Source of the DNA: Escarpia spicata
Taxonomy: Eukaryota; Annelida; Polychaeta; Sabellida; Siboglinidae
Reading direction: 5' to 3'
Length of the DNA: 64,000 nucleotides
NCBI GenBank assembly: GCA_963995525.1
Contig: OZ023209.1
Location: forward strand, 35,501,179-35,565,178
This document shows, one piece after another, positions 14,001 to 26,635 of the stretch. The position numbers and the translations under genes were made by a program. The notes below the pieces were generated by a model, which had not been told where the DNA came from, ran no database searches, and saw only the letters and a program-made list of their open reading frames with translations. Numbering within the stretch: the stretch's first letter is position 1; each line of letters starts with the position of its first letter.

Positions 14001-17000
14001 ATTACTCTATCTATCAGTTGTGTTTTGACAGTTCTGTTTAAACTCTAAGTTCTTTGGCATGATCTCACTAACAATGTATTGTTGCCATTAACACAACACT
14101 ATTACTCTATCTATCAGTTGTGTTTTGAAAGTTCTGTTTAAACTCTAAGTTCTTTGGCATGATCTCACTAACAATGTATTGTTGCCATTAACACAACACT
14201 ATTACTCTATCTATCAGTTGTGTTTTGAAAGTTCTGTTTAAACTCGAAGTTCTTTGGCATGATCTCACTAACAATGTATTGTTGCCATTAACACAACACT
14301 ATTACTCTATCTATCAGTTGTGTTTTGAAAGTTCTGTTTAAACTCTAAGTTCTTTGGCATGATCTCACTAACAATGTATTGTTGCCATTAACACAACACT
14401 ATTACTCTATCTATCAGTTGTGTTTTGAAAGTTCTGTTTAAACTCTAACTTCTTTGGCATGATCTCACTAACAATGTATTGTTGCCATTAACACAACACT
14501 ATTACTCTATCTATCAGTTGTGTTTTGAAAGTTCTGTTTAAACTCGAAGTTCTTTGGCATGATCTCACTAACAATGTATTGTTGCCATTAACACAACACT
14601 ATTACTCTATCTATCAGTTGTGTTTTGAAAGTTATGTTTAAACTCTAAGTTCTTTGGCATGATCTCACTAACAATGTATTGTTGCCATTAACACAACACT
14701 ATTACTCTATCTATCAGTTGTGTTTTGAAAGTTCTGTTTAAACTCGAAGTTCTTTGGCATGATCTCACTAACAATGTATTGTTGCCATTAACACAACACT
14801 ATTACTCTATCTATCAGTTGTGTTTTGAAAGTTCTGTTTAAACTCGAAGTTCTTTGGCATGATCTCACTAACAATATATTGTTGCCATTAACACAACACT
14901 ATTACTCTATCTATCAGTTGTGTTTTGAAAGTTCTGTTTAAACTCTAAGTTCTTTGGCATGATCTCACTAACAATGTATTGTTGCCATTAACACAACACT
15001 ATTACTCTATCTATCAGTTGTGTTTTGAAAGTTCTGTTTAAACTCGAAGTTCTTTGGCATGATCTCACTAACAATGTATTGTTGCCATTAACACAACACT
15101 ATTACTCTATCTATCAGTTGTGTTTTGAAAGTTCTGTTTAAACTCGAAGTTCTTTGGCATGATCTCACTAACAATGTATTGTTGCCATTAACACAACACT
15201 ATTACTCTATCTATCAGTTGTGTTTTGAAAGTTCTGTTTAAACTCTAAGTTCTTTGGCATGATCTCACTAACAATGTATTGTTGCCATTAACACAACACT
15301 ATTACTCTATCTATCAGTTGTGTTTTGAAAGTTCTGTTTAAACTCTAAGTTCTTTGGCATGATCTCACTAACAATGTATTGTTGCCATTAACACAACACT
15401 ATTACTCTATCTATCAGTTGTGTTTTGAAAGTTCTGTTTAAACTCGAAGTTCTTTGGCATGATCTCACTAACAATGTATTGTTGCCATTAACACAACACT
15501 ATTACTCTATCTATCAGTTGTGTTTTGAAAGTTATGTTTAAACTCTAAGTTCTTTGGCATGATCTCACTAACAATGTATTGTTGCCATTAACACAACACT
15601 ATTACTCTATCTATCAGTTGTGTTTTGAAAGTTCTGTTTAAACTCTAAGTTCTTTGGCATGATCTCACTAACAATGTATTGTTGCCATTAACACAACACT
15701 ATTACTCTATCTATCAGTTGTGTTTTGAAAGTTCTGTTTAAACTCGAAGTTCTTTGGCATGATCTCACTAACAATGTATTGTTGCCATTAACACAACACT
15801 ATTACTCTATCTATCAGTTGTGTTTTGAAAGTTCTGTTTAAACTCTAAGTTCTTTGGCATGATCTCACTAACAATGTATTGTTGCCATTAACACAACACT
15901 ATTACTCTATCTATCAGTTGTGTTTTGAAAGTTCTGTTTAAACTCGAAGTTCTTTGGCATGATCTCACTAACAATGTATTGTTGCCATTAACACAACACT
16001 ATTACTCTATCTATCAGTTGTGTTTTGAAAGTTCTGTTTAAACTCGAAGTTCTTTGGCATGATCTCACTAACAATGTATTGTTGCCATTAACACAACACT
16101 ATTACTCTATCTATCAGTTGTGTTTTGAAAGTTCTGTTTAAACTCTAAGTTCTTTGGCATGATCTCACTAACAATGTATTGTTGCCATTAACACAACACT
16201 ATTACTCTATCTATCAGTTGTGTTTTGAAAGTTCTGTTTAAACTCTAAGTTCTTTGGCATGATCTCACTAACAATGTATTGTTGCCATTAACACAACACT
16301 ATTACTCTATCTATCAGTTGTGTTTTGAAAGTTCTGTTTAAACTCGAAGTTCTTTGGCATGATCTCACTAACAATGTATTGTTGCCATTAACACAACACT
16401 ATTACTCTATCTATCAGTTGTGTTTTGAAAGTTATGTTTAAACTCTAAGTTCTTTGGCATGATCTCACTAACAATGTATTGTTGCCATTAACACAACACT
16501 ATTACTCTATCTATCAGTTGTGTTTTGAAAGTTCTGTTTAAACTCGAAGTTCTTTGGCATGATCTCACTAACAATGTATTGTTGCCATTAACACAACACT
16601 ATTACTCTATCTATCAGTTGTGTTTTGAAAGTTCTGTTTAAACTCGAAGTTCTTTGGCATGATCTCACTAACAATATATTGTTGCCATTAACACAACACT
16701 ATTACTCTATCTATCAGTTGTGTTTTGAAAGTTCTGTTTAAACTCTAAGTTCTTTGGCATGATCTCACTAACAATGTATTGTTGCCATTAACACAACACT
16801 ATTACTCTATCTATCAGTTGTGTTTTGAAAGTTCTGTTTAAACTCGAAGTTCTTTGGCATGATCTCACTAACAATGTATTGTTGCCATTAACACAACACT
16901 ATTACTCTATCTATCAGTTGTGTTTTGAAAGTTCTGTTTAAACTCGAAGTTCTTTGGCATGATCTCACTAACAATGTATTGTTGCCATTAACACAACACT

Positions 17001-19333
17001 ATTACTCTATCTATCAGTTGTGTTTTGAAAGTTCTGTTTAAACTCTAAGTTCTTTGGCATGATCTCACTAACAATGTATTGTTGCCATTAACACAACACT
17101 ATTACTCTATCTATCAGTTGTGTTTTGAAAGTTCTGTTTAAACTCTAAGTTCTTTGGCGTGATCTCACTAACAATGTATTGTTGCCATTAACACAACACT
17201 ATTACTCTATCTATCAGTTGTGTTTTGAAAGTTCTGTTTAAACTCTAAGTTCTTTGGCGTGATCTCACTAACAATGTATTGTTGCCATTAACACAACACT
17301 ATTACTCTATCTATCAGTTGTGTTTTGAAAGTTCTGTTTAAACTCGAAGTTCTTTGGCATGATCTCACTAACAATGTATTGTTGCCATTAACACAACACT
17401 ATTACTCTATCTATCAGTTGTGTTTTGAAAGTTCTGTTTAAACTCGAAGTTCTTTGGCATGATCTCACTAACAATGTATTGTTGCCATTAACACAACACT
17501 CTTACTCTATCTATCAGTTGTGTTTTGAAAGTTCTGTTTAAACTCGAAGTTCTTTGGCATGATCTCACTAACAATGTATTGTTGCCATTAACACAACACT
17601 ATTACTCTATCTATCAGTTGTGTTTTGAAAGTTCTGTTTAAACTCGAAGTTCTTTGGCGTGATCTCACTAACAATGTATTGTTGCCATTAACACAACACT
17701 ATTACTCTATCTATCAGTTGTGTTTTGAAAGTTCTGTTTAAACTCTAAGTTCTTTGGCGTGATCTCACTAACAATGTATTGTTGCCATTAACACAACACT
17801 ATTACTCTATCTATCAGTTGTGTTTTGAAAGTTCTGTTTAAACTCTAAGTTCTTTGGCGTGATCTCACTAACAATGTATTGTTGCCATTAACACAACACT
17901 ATTACTCTATCTATCAGTTGTGTTTTGAAAGTTCTGTTTAAACTCTAAGTTCTTTGGCGTGATCTCACTAACAATGTATTGTTGCCATTAACACAACACT
18001 ATTACTCTATCTATCAGTTGTGTTTTGAAAGTTCTGTTTAAACTCTAAGTTCTTTGGCGTGATCTCACTAACAATGTATTGTTGCCATTAACACAACACT
18101 ATTACTCTATCTATCAGTTGTGTTTTGAAAGTTCTGTTTAAACTCTAAGTTCTTTGGCATGATCTCACTAACAATGTATTGTTGCCATTAACACAACACT
18201 ATTACTCTATCTATCAGTTGTGTTTTGAAAGTTCTGTTTAAACTCTAAGTTCTTTGGCATGATCTCACTAACAATGTATTGTTGCCATTAACACAACACT
18301 ATTACTCTATCTATCAGTTGTGTTTTGAAAGTTCTGTTTAAACTCTAAGTTCTTTGGCATGATCTCACTAACAATGTATTGTTGCCATTAACACAACACT
18401 ATTACTCTATCTATCAGTTGTGTTTTGAAAGTTCTGTTTAAACTCGAAGTTCTTTGGCATGATCTCACTAACAATGTATTGTTGCCATTAACACAACACT
18501 ATTACTCTATCTATCAGTTGTGTTTTGAAAGTTCTGTTTAAACTCTAAGTTCTTTGGCATGATCTCACTAACAATGTATTGTTGCCATTAACACAACACT
18601 ATTACTCTATCTATCAGTTGTGTTTTGAAAGTTCTGTTTAAACTCTAACTTCTTTGGCATGATCTCACTAACAATGTATTGTTGCCATTAACACAACACT
18701 ATTACTCTATCTATCAGTTGTGTTTTGAAAGTTCTGTTTAAACTCGAAGTTCTTTGGCATGATCTCACTAACAATGTATTGTTGCCATTAACACAACACT
18801 ATTACTCTATCTATCAGTTGTGTTTTGAAAGTTCTGTTTAAACTCTAAGTTCTTTGGCATGATCTCACTAACAATGTTTTGTTGCCATTAACACAACACT
18901 ATTACTCTATCTATCAGTTGTGTTTTGAAAGTTCTGTTTAAACTCTAAGTTCTTTGGCGTGATCTCACTAACAATGTATTGTTGCCATTAACACAACACT
19001 ATTACTCTATCTATCAGTTGTGTTTTGAAAGTTCTGTTTAAACTCGAAGTTCTTTGGCATGATCTCACTAACAATGTATTGTTGCCATTAACACAACACT
19101 ATTACTCTATCTATCAGTTGTGTTTTGAAAGTTCTGTTTAAACTCGAAGTTCTTTGGCATGATCTCACTAACAATGTATTGTTGCCATTAACACAACACT
19201 ATTACTCTATCTATCAGTTGTGTTTTGAAAGTTCTGTTTAAACTCTAAGTTCTTTGGCGTGATCTCACTAACAATGTATTGTTGCCATTAACACAACACT
19301 ATTACTCTATCTATCAGTTGTGTTTTGAAAGTT
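5031..19333. repeat. 100-bp satellite array (~143 monomers) with higher-order structure
   Basis: The 100-bp monomer starts GTTCTGTTTAAACTC and ends GTTGTGTTTTGAAA. It repeats without any length change for about 14.3 kb, and monomers differ at only a few sites. Recurrent variants are CGAAG/CTAAG, GGCAT/GGCGT, GTTATG, ACAATATATT, ACAATGCATT, ATCACTGG, CTTACTC, AACTATAAG and AACTCTAACT. These rare markers recur exactly 4,900 bp apart (for example 6,780/11,680, 7,480/12,380, 8,301/13,201 and 9,541/14,441). Two adjacent 49-monomer blocks (about 5,331-10,230 and 10,231-15,130) are therefore near-identical. A shortened third block follows, with markers offset by 4,300 then 4,200. There are no unique spacers and no coding potential. 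Confidence 0.97.
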
Positions 19334-20640
19334 CAATATGTACGTATCAATTATTTAATAAAAGTGTAATGCATTAGTTATTCATTCATTATAAATTTAC
19401 GTATTGATCCATCGTCCGCTATACTGCTGAAAGCATGTCTTAACTCTTTACTTGGTGCAGTAACTAACGTCATAAATGTATCACCGAGTTCGGGTATTTT
19501 TCCAGATTGTTTTTAACATGCGCATGTAAACCCAGTTCTTAAGTCAAGAGGACATCTTTCTTAAACGACAATGAATTGTTGTCATTAACGAAACAATATG
19601 TATTACTGTACGTATCAATTGTGTCCTGGTAGTTGAATTTGTTCGTTTCATTTGTTTAATAGTAACAGGATACATTAACTATCCATTCATTACAAATGTA
19701 TATCTTCAATAGTGCAGCACAAGGCAAAACATATGCCTCACATCAGAACGAGTCATTGTTTCTTGATACACTGTGCTTTCGTATATATACAAAAATCGCA
19801 ACAGTTGTCAACCGAGGACACTGGCCAGAATACATACCTTCTAACCGGTGTCCTACTGCCAACCGAGGACGTCCTGTGTTAATTTGATGTGGACCACGGT
19901 TAGCAGTTAAGAGCCTGGTTTTGTGTGAATTCTCGAGTCAGCAAATTCTGTCTTCAAGCATTCGCTTTCACGCACGTCCTCGGTTCACCTAAACTTAAAA
20001 GTTAAAGGTGCGGCTCTGACACTGCCATGGGCATGACACATTTAAGAATCTTGGATAGATCCGTTATTCGACGCTTTTTGGTATTACATCTCCGTCTTAT
20101 GAATGAAGTCTCAACAAAGATCTCCCACAACATATTATATTCACCAGACTAAAGTAATATTTGGCAAGTGTCGGTATGCAAATATGAATTCCGAGAGAGG
20201 CAGTACTTAACATGAATGACATAACCAATACAAAGATGGTGTCCGATATGCACTGTTTAGACTCGAAATTATGAAGTTATTTGGCAGTCTCTCATTATCA
20301 ATTTATTCTTGCCATTAACATGACACTATTTACTACTTTATGTTTCAATTGTGTATTGAAATTTAAATGTGTACATATCATTTGTTTAACGAAAGTATAA
20401 TTCATTTTAATTATTCATACATTACAAATTCGTATCTTCAACAGTGTAGCACAAGGCAAAACGTATGTGTCAGATCTGACCGATTCAATATTTCATATTA
20501 CACTGTGCTTTGATATATAGACATAACTGAGGTCTTATCGGCAAGCGATGACATCCTGTGACTGTGTTAATTTTATGTAGATCACTGATAACCGTTAATA
20601 GCCTGGTTTTGTGTGATCTGTGTAGGCATGAATACCTATT
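19334..20640. repeat. Right flanking copies of the 0.7-kb dispersed repeat
   Basis: The last satellite monomer passes into TTCAATATGTACGTATCA, which continues exactly as the single-copy repeat does at about 298-320. A second diverged copy begins near 20,059 (GTTATTCGACGCTTTTTGG) and includes one monomer-like block at about 20,245-20,350. The 63-codon ORF at 19,696 is a chance ORF inside this repeat. Confidence 0.7.
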
Positions 20641-20999
20641 TGACTAAGATGCTAGCGTTAGTGGCATGTTTTAGATAAATGTTTTGAAAACGAGTGTTAT
20701 AGTGGGTTAATGGTAATGACGATTTTTCTTAGTGTAACTTCAATCTACAGTTGTTTGAAATATTTGATAACCAAACAATGGCATTTGTGTCGATTGTAAA
20801 GTAAATGCAGTACGTTTGTGAGTTTGCTCACCCGTGGGGAAAAAGAGCATGTTTTGTCTGCCTTCTAATGATAACTTGATTACACACAGTTAGAGTGCAT
20901 GCCTTGATAAGGTAACATTTGGTTCGATGTGCCGCGAGGACCGAGTAAACCGTATGTGTGTTGTGAAATCAAAAATGTTGAGAAGCACTGAAATAACAT

Positions 21000-21290
21000 A
21001 TACGAAAATGCAATGTACTCCGAAGTCCGCATTAATACAAAATGTACCAATTAATAACTATTAGTGTTAATTATCAAAAAGTATATATATATATATGTAT
21101 ATAATTATACATATATAACATATATATGTTAGTCTGGGAGACTGCCATCGCAAAATTAGGTAATTCGCCACCAGTACACAAGACATGTTCCTGTCTTCAG
21201 CCTCAGTGTGGTGTACAACCTTTTATTAAGACGCCTGCTGATTCGTGATGTCCCCACTAATTGCCGTGGCAGCTAATGGCTTTAGCTAAT
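21000..21290. repeat. Third partial copy of the 0.74-kb repeat
   Basis: It shares with 1,910-2,230 the CTCCG-AATTAATACAAA block, a TA-dinucleotide run, TTAGTCTNGGAGACTG, AATTAGGTAATTCGCCACC and GTACACAAGACATGTTCC. It has lost about 70 bp that contains CACAGAGG in the other copies. Confidence 0.65.
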
Positions 21291-21404
21291 CTGTGACTCG
21301 TGTATCTATCTGCGCCCTAATGCCATTGTTAAGGCATCTAGTGTGTGTCACGTCAGGTACATGTAAGTTGCTCATGTCACACATTTTACTTATTGGATGA
21401 AAGT

Positions 21405-21585
21405 GTGAGCCAATTAGAACAGCGACTGGCGATATCTGGGAATATATAAATATACCATTAGCATCAGTTCCACTACTCGATTACTTATTGACGAACTGTA
21501 CAGTTTGCAAACTCGAATCTACGAAGACGTGAAAGTTGAGGATGGAAACTTAAAGTGGTGGCGAACGAACGGTAAGTCCGATTGC
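21405..21585 (+). promoter_or_regulatory. Possible RNA polymerase II promoter with short first exon
   Basis: A CCAAT word (about 21,410) and a TATATAAATA box (about 21,443) are followed 25-30 bp later by an initiator-like TCAGTTCC. About 100 bp of non-AT-rich sequence then ends at a consensus donor, ACGGTAAGT (about 21,570). The spacing is right for a TATA promoter and a non-coding exon. No open frame follows, so the transcript is unknown. It could also be the edge of an LTR. Confidence 0.25.
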
Positions 21586-23341
21586 GTGACTAAAATATGA
21601 CTAAGTTATACCGTGATTTATATTGCCGGAAATTCTCTATTATTAAATTTACGTTCTTCTTTTGTAAAACATATTTTTATGATACTAGAAACCTGCCGTG
21701 CCTGTTATAGATTTGCACCATGTGGAGTTCGGGTTTTTTCCCCTGTGTCTTTAGGGTCCTCGGTGTTAATTGGGCAGTGCAGGTGGGGTTATGCGGTCAT
21801 CCAGGGCAGTGTCCGTCGAGCCAGTCTGAAGCAATATTCCCAATGCTTAAGGTCGCTGGATTCCCTTAATTGATATGTAACCCGCCCTTATCAGATTGTT
21901 GTCACATTGTATTAAAACTTATTCGTACTGTTTGCATTAACACAACCAGTAGATAATCTGTCCAAGACTATTCCATTCATTTGTCATCCTTTGAGTTTAA
22001 ATTCAATCCACACTATTCTATTATAAATGCTATTTTGATTACCATTTGAAGCCACAATGCCACATCAAGCATCGCAACCCACATAGATTGTCTGGGAGTT
22101 ATCAAAAAATCACCCTCTACCTCCCGTCTTCCTTCCAAACACTGTAACAATTTCCGGAAATGTGAACAGGGGCTCCCGCTCAGCACTACACTAACAATAA
22201 CAACGGTACTTTGTAGAGCGCATACATTCGCCATGCGGAACACTTTGCCAGTTGGAACAGACATATGCCTGTGAGATAAGGCCGCCGCGTTCATCTGTTT
22301 AAATTCTTTCAGGTTTGTATTATGAATTGCATCTTGAACTAAAGTAAAAATCATGACATTTCATACCAAGCTTATGATTAATAAATTTCCAGAATCCTAA
22401 ATCAGAATGCCTCATAAGCCATGTTTTGCAGCTTGAAAACAATTATCGGGATCCCCCCAAACGAGAGTCGGAATTCTCCTTTGGTACTCTTCCCTAATCC
22501 TAGAAATCTCCCGGATGCAATGTTCAAGTGGTTGGGATGACTGCCACATTGCTACGATACTTTATTGTCAGCACTAATTACTACTCCTAAGTCCATTTTT
22601 ATTTTGGTTCTGCCTAGTAAATTATCTGTAATCCGCCTAATGAGTAATGCATATGTTGTTTTGTTACACCATCTTAATAACGGATTCAAAACAGTTATTA
22701 GCAAAATGGTTATGTTCACCAATGGAGTAAAATGCATACTCAAAAACTAACTGTATCAAGCAAACAAGTTGAGCGGTAGGACATGTTAGAATATAGTATT
22801 TAGGTACCCTTCTGTTAAAATGTAAAACAATTTCACAGTTGTGCTGCTTTAAAAGAAAATAATCGAATGGTTATAACATATTAACTGCTGGCTTGGAAAC
22901 AGTGCAGTTAAAGGTAATTACGGCTTACGACTTGTTCACAAAGTCCTGTTCTGTTGACACAAATTATGTCATTACTACAGTCCAGTAGCTATACCAGGCA
23001 GACATATATGCACGGATTATAAATGTTTAGGGTAAACGATAGCATAACAAATTTAACTTAATACATTCGAAAGGTTTACCACACAAGTGTCTTACCACGT
23101 TGTGTGTACACAAGCTATTAAACCACCATAACCGATTCCACATTCCCAATGGTTGAAAGCAACTTTATGACCGGAAGACAATCACTGCTCAAGTGTAATA
23201 GCATCCACATCGGATTTGGCTCAATGGTAAGCTAATATTATAATATATGTTTTCAGTCAAGCACAAACATTAAACTTTTTTATGAGTTTCATCATTGTTA
23301 TCGCTGGTTAAAGGATACATAACGGATTCAACTGAATATTG

Positions 23342-23359
23342 CCCCCCCCCCCCCCCCCC
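23342..23359. repeat. Poly-C homopolymer
   Basis: An uninterrupted run of about 18 cytosines. The length is uncertain because such runs are error-prone in assemblies. Confidence 0.9.
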
Positions 23360-24689
23360 ATTCATGCACCAGGTTGCAATGGCGTGAAAACTAAGTAGAA
23401 TCCGAATTTTATGTGTGCTGACAAGCGAGGGCTACGTAGCAGACATGCAGAGAAAGACAGGAACTGCTGGTTTGTTGTTTTAAAAGCCGCCTAGAGTCTT
23501 GGGATCAAACTACAAAATCCACAATTTAGAGGGGAAACCCACCTCCCAAATCGTCCCTCGCGCGGCATTGCCACATATTGCCTACTAGTTTTATTTTTAT
23601 AAATTGTTGTAGGCATGCAATTACACCAGAGAATCAGGAATAGTTACTAAACTCATCATAGACATTGGATGGGAAATCCTCCAGACAAGAACAGTCAGAA
23701 GATTATGAACCTTATATAAGATGGGACACATCTTTGTAGATATCTGACTAGATTAATATACCAAGAACACTAGCAGATGTTCGCAAAAGCATAACAATCA
23801 GTTTCTCAAGATTTTGTAATAGTTTTTTTTCCATACGAGTGAAATACCCCATTTCCTCTTCTCCAGCTGGATGAAAATTATTTAATGCTTTCGAATTCTT
23901 GTAGTTTGTTTTTTGCTTGTGTAGCAATTTGGGAAGACTGTAAGGGGCGGGGTTTGGGTGGTTGTCGCTTCATTATGTAATCAGACAGTTGAGCAACGGG
24001 TGGATAGTGATGTCTTATTTGAATCTGGGCGGTGTCTAACTTGAAGTTTTGCGATTTTTGTTATGTGATATATGATTGCCTGTGCGATAATCGATTAATT
24101 TAATTTCGAAATTCTTGAAGTCCTCCCAAAGTTCAATTACTTAACTGTCCCATATTCATTTAAGCAATTGTAACTTACATTTGATAGTGTTGTTTAAAAT
24201 AGCTGCTAAGAATGTTTCCTTAACGATAAGAAGATTGTCTTAGCAAATTACCCAGGAACTACTTAGGATACACAGCGTGTGTAACACCCTCCTTAGTGCC
24301 GCACCAAAGCACCAACCCTATGGAGTACCATCCGACCGAAGCCTTTGAAATCTGATATGCGAGCTCGTTCGTGATTACTGGGTATGTGTCTGACCACATG
24401 ACAGTTCGTGATTAAACTCGATGCTCTCGTTCGACGTTATAACACACCTGCCACATTTGTTTTGTCTTCAAATTCTGCATAAATCCGTGTAACAATATTG
24501 TTTTTGTTACCGGCCAGCAGCATTTCTACTCCGACCGACTGTCGACATTCATCAGGCTACAAAATAGACCTACATCAACCAAAATCCGCTATGCTTTGTA
24601 GGATGTCTGCCTTGAATCCAAAGTATTTGCTCTTTAATCGTTATGAATTTGTCACTAAATGTTATACTTGTGTAATGTAATAAATCGAC

Positions 24690-24990
24690 CAGTAATGTAA
24701 TAAAAACGATGAAGATTTTTATGATGACGATGATGATGGAGATTGTGATTATGATATTAGTATAGTGTTGATGAGAATGTTGATGCTGTGAATAAAAAAT
24801 GATTATGATGATAACGATAAGAAAGATGAAAACAATTAAGGGGTCATCGTAGTGATGATGATGGCGGCGAGTCTACCGATGATCGGGATGGTTATAATGA
24901 TGGTGATTATGATGACGGGGTTGATGATGATGGAGACGTTGAAATGATGATGTTAAATGATTATGATGATGATGAGGAGGAAGATTAAGA
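24690..24990. repeat. Imperfect GAT/GATGAT simple repeat
   Basis: About 300 bp dominated by GAT, GATGAT and GATTATGAT words with many substitutions. It carries no coding signal. Confidence 0.85.
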
Positions 24991-25279
24991 TAGTGAAGGC
25001 GTGAGAAACGAGGGACTCTGACGTCCATCAGAATACTACACTATTTGGCTGCTAACAAATACTACACTATTTGAATGCTAAGAAATCCATTTAACACAAT
25101 CGTGCAGAATAATGACATATTATCCTTAGCTTAATAGCACCCACACATTGTGCCAAAATATACTTCAATATTGTCATTTATTGTTCCGCATTCAAACAAA
25201 ATTAAAAACAATTTTCTAAAATTATTCATCTTGCTCATCTCTGTAATACATCTTATGAACATTCCCTATTAACCATTGC

Positions 25280-25727
25280 AGAAGTGCCTGGCAAAGAGCA
25301 TGAAATGGAAGACGAGCAATCCAGCAGCAATACTACCAGTGAGAAGGAGAACTATGTTCTTGAGAAATGTAAGTTCGTTATAAACTAAATAGTAGCGTTT
25401 ATTCCTCCTAGATTTAAATAACTTCTTAACATTAATATAAAGCAAAAGCCTATTCACCTCGAACAATCACGCAGATGTTGAACATCTTATCTGTTGAAAA
25501 TCTTACAGGTGTCCCACACAACATTTTTGGACCGCACCCACTTTCTACGGGAAGATGCATGCATGTACTACAATACAATACGCATTAGGAATGCACAGCC
25601 ACCATTTGCACAGTCATCTCATGGAGGTACTGTCCCTGTAACTGTATCTATAGTGAAGCCATCTGAATTTGCAAAAGAACTACATAGCCGAGAAAAGGGA
25701 ACCACTATATATAGGATATGTCTCTAA
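25280..25727 (+). CDS. Candidate two-exon fragment of an unrecognised gene
   Basis: An acceptor (ACCATTGCAG, ending 25,279) is followed by about 90 bp that is open in the frame starting with Lys-Cys-Leu. It ends at a strong GTAAGT donor (about 25,367). A second acceptor (AATCTTACAG) near 25,509 opens a segment in the matching phase: it begins Val-Ser-His and contains GGTVPVTVSIVKPSEFAK. This second exon either reads to the stop at 25,725-25,727 or leaves at a GTACTG donor near 25,626. In the second case it could join a basic segment at about 25,824-25,938 (CKRRDMSKSGPNKRKRRQ). I recognise no domain. Frame agreement between two small segments can arise by chance, so this is a weak call. The LTR retrotransposon lies just downstream. 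Confidence 0.2.
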
Positions 25728-26085
25728 GAATCAGACGATTACTGTTTCAGTCGTTTAAATCAACGATGTTGTTCAAGTGATTGAACAATTGAGTCTAAAT
25801 TGTTGGTCTTTCCCGTGTTGCAGCAAATTGCAAAAGACGCGACATGAGCAAGTCGGGGCCAAACAAGAGAAAGAGGAGGCAGACGCTGGGTGAGAAAGGA
25901 GGCAGAAGAAGAGTGTGGAATGACGCTGAAAAATGAGCAGTCATGCGACATCTTGGCACTAAAATTCTCCTTAAGAGACTGCCAGGAAAACGAGACATTG
26001 AGAGAAGTCTTGTAATGGAACTCGTTCTTGGAGACAGAACGTGGACCAACATCAAAGACTTTTGTCGAAACAGCATCATATCGGC

Positions 26086-26244
26086 TGTTGTGATATAGCA
26101 CATACCATAATTGCTATAGCGAACTACATTATCGCATGTATCACTACGTCCAATAAACACCAGTTGGTGAGTTAGCCGATCAGCCTGGATCGAGTGTTTG
26201 TGCATAGCTGAACGTCATTATACCTATCATAGCGAATCACTTCA
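26086..26244 (+). repeat. 5' LTR
   Basis: 159 bp starting TGTTGTGATATAGC and ending AATCACTTCA. It matches the 3' LTR at 158 of 159 positions by eye. It contains an AATAAA signal (CCAATAAACACC) and is preceded by the target-site copy TCGGC. Confidence 0.95.
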
Positions 26245-26262
26245 TGGTGGCAGCGGTAAAAA
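26245..26262 (+). other. Primer-binding site of the LTR retrotransposon
   Basis: TGGTGGCAGCGGTAAAAA lies immediately after the 5' LTR. It begins TGG, the complement of a tRNA 3'-CCA end, as required for minus-strand priming. The priming tRNA is not identified. Confidence 0.6.
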
Positions 26263-26635
26263 CGAGCGAATATCGACTACAAACAGCGGTAACAGTGTAC
26301 GAACTATAACTATTGTTACTGAATGCGCTACCAGCTTAACAAGCCGCATACGAAACGTTTAGTTGAAACGAAAGTCAAACAAAATGGCGTCACGCAGATG
26401 CAGACAACGTCGAAGAAGTTGTCAAAGCTGATCACCAGAAGGCGCCACCAACGTCGGAGAAGTTGTCAACTGATCACCAGGAGGCGACAGCATCGCACAT
26501 GCACACCGTTAGCGTCTTTGTGAACTGTGACAGTGTTCATTTTATGTAAGCCTACGTAAAGCCGGACCCATAAAAGCGGTCGCCAGGCTACAGTAGCTAT
26601 ACCTTACACACTGTGCAACACATAACCAGCTAACA

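Larger units (their letters stand above)
21586..25268. other. Gene-poor stretch, no gene recognised
   Basis: Short ORFs only. The longest is 113 codons on the minus strand at 22,013-22,354, with a translation that resembles nothing I recognise. It contains an 18-19-base poly-C run near 23,342-23,359 and a GAT-rich tract at 24,690-24,990. The words ACTACACTATTTG at about 25,037 and 25,063 form a small local duplication. Confidence 0.5.

Noticed and set aside
5031..19333. Regular repeats resembling a CRISPR array
   Set aside because: The whole 100-bp period is conserved with no unique spacers. The context is a eukaryotic satellite.
22013..22354. 113-codon minus-strand ORF
   Set aside because: No recognisable motif, no splice or promoter context, and of a length expected by chance in 64 kb.
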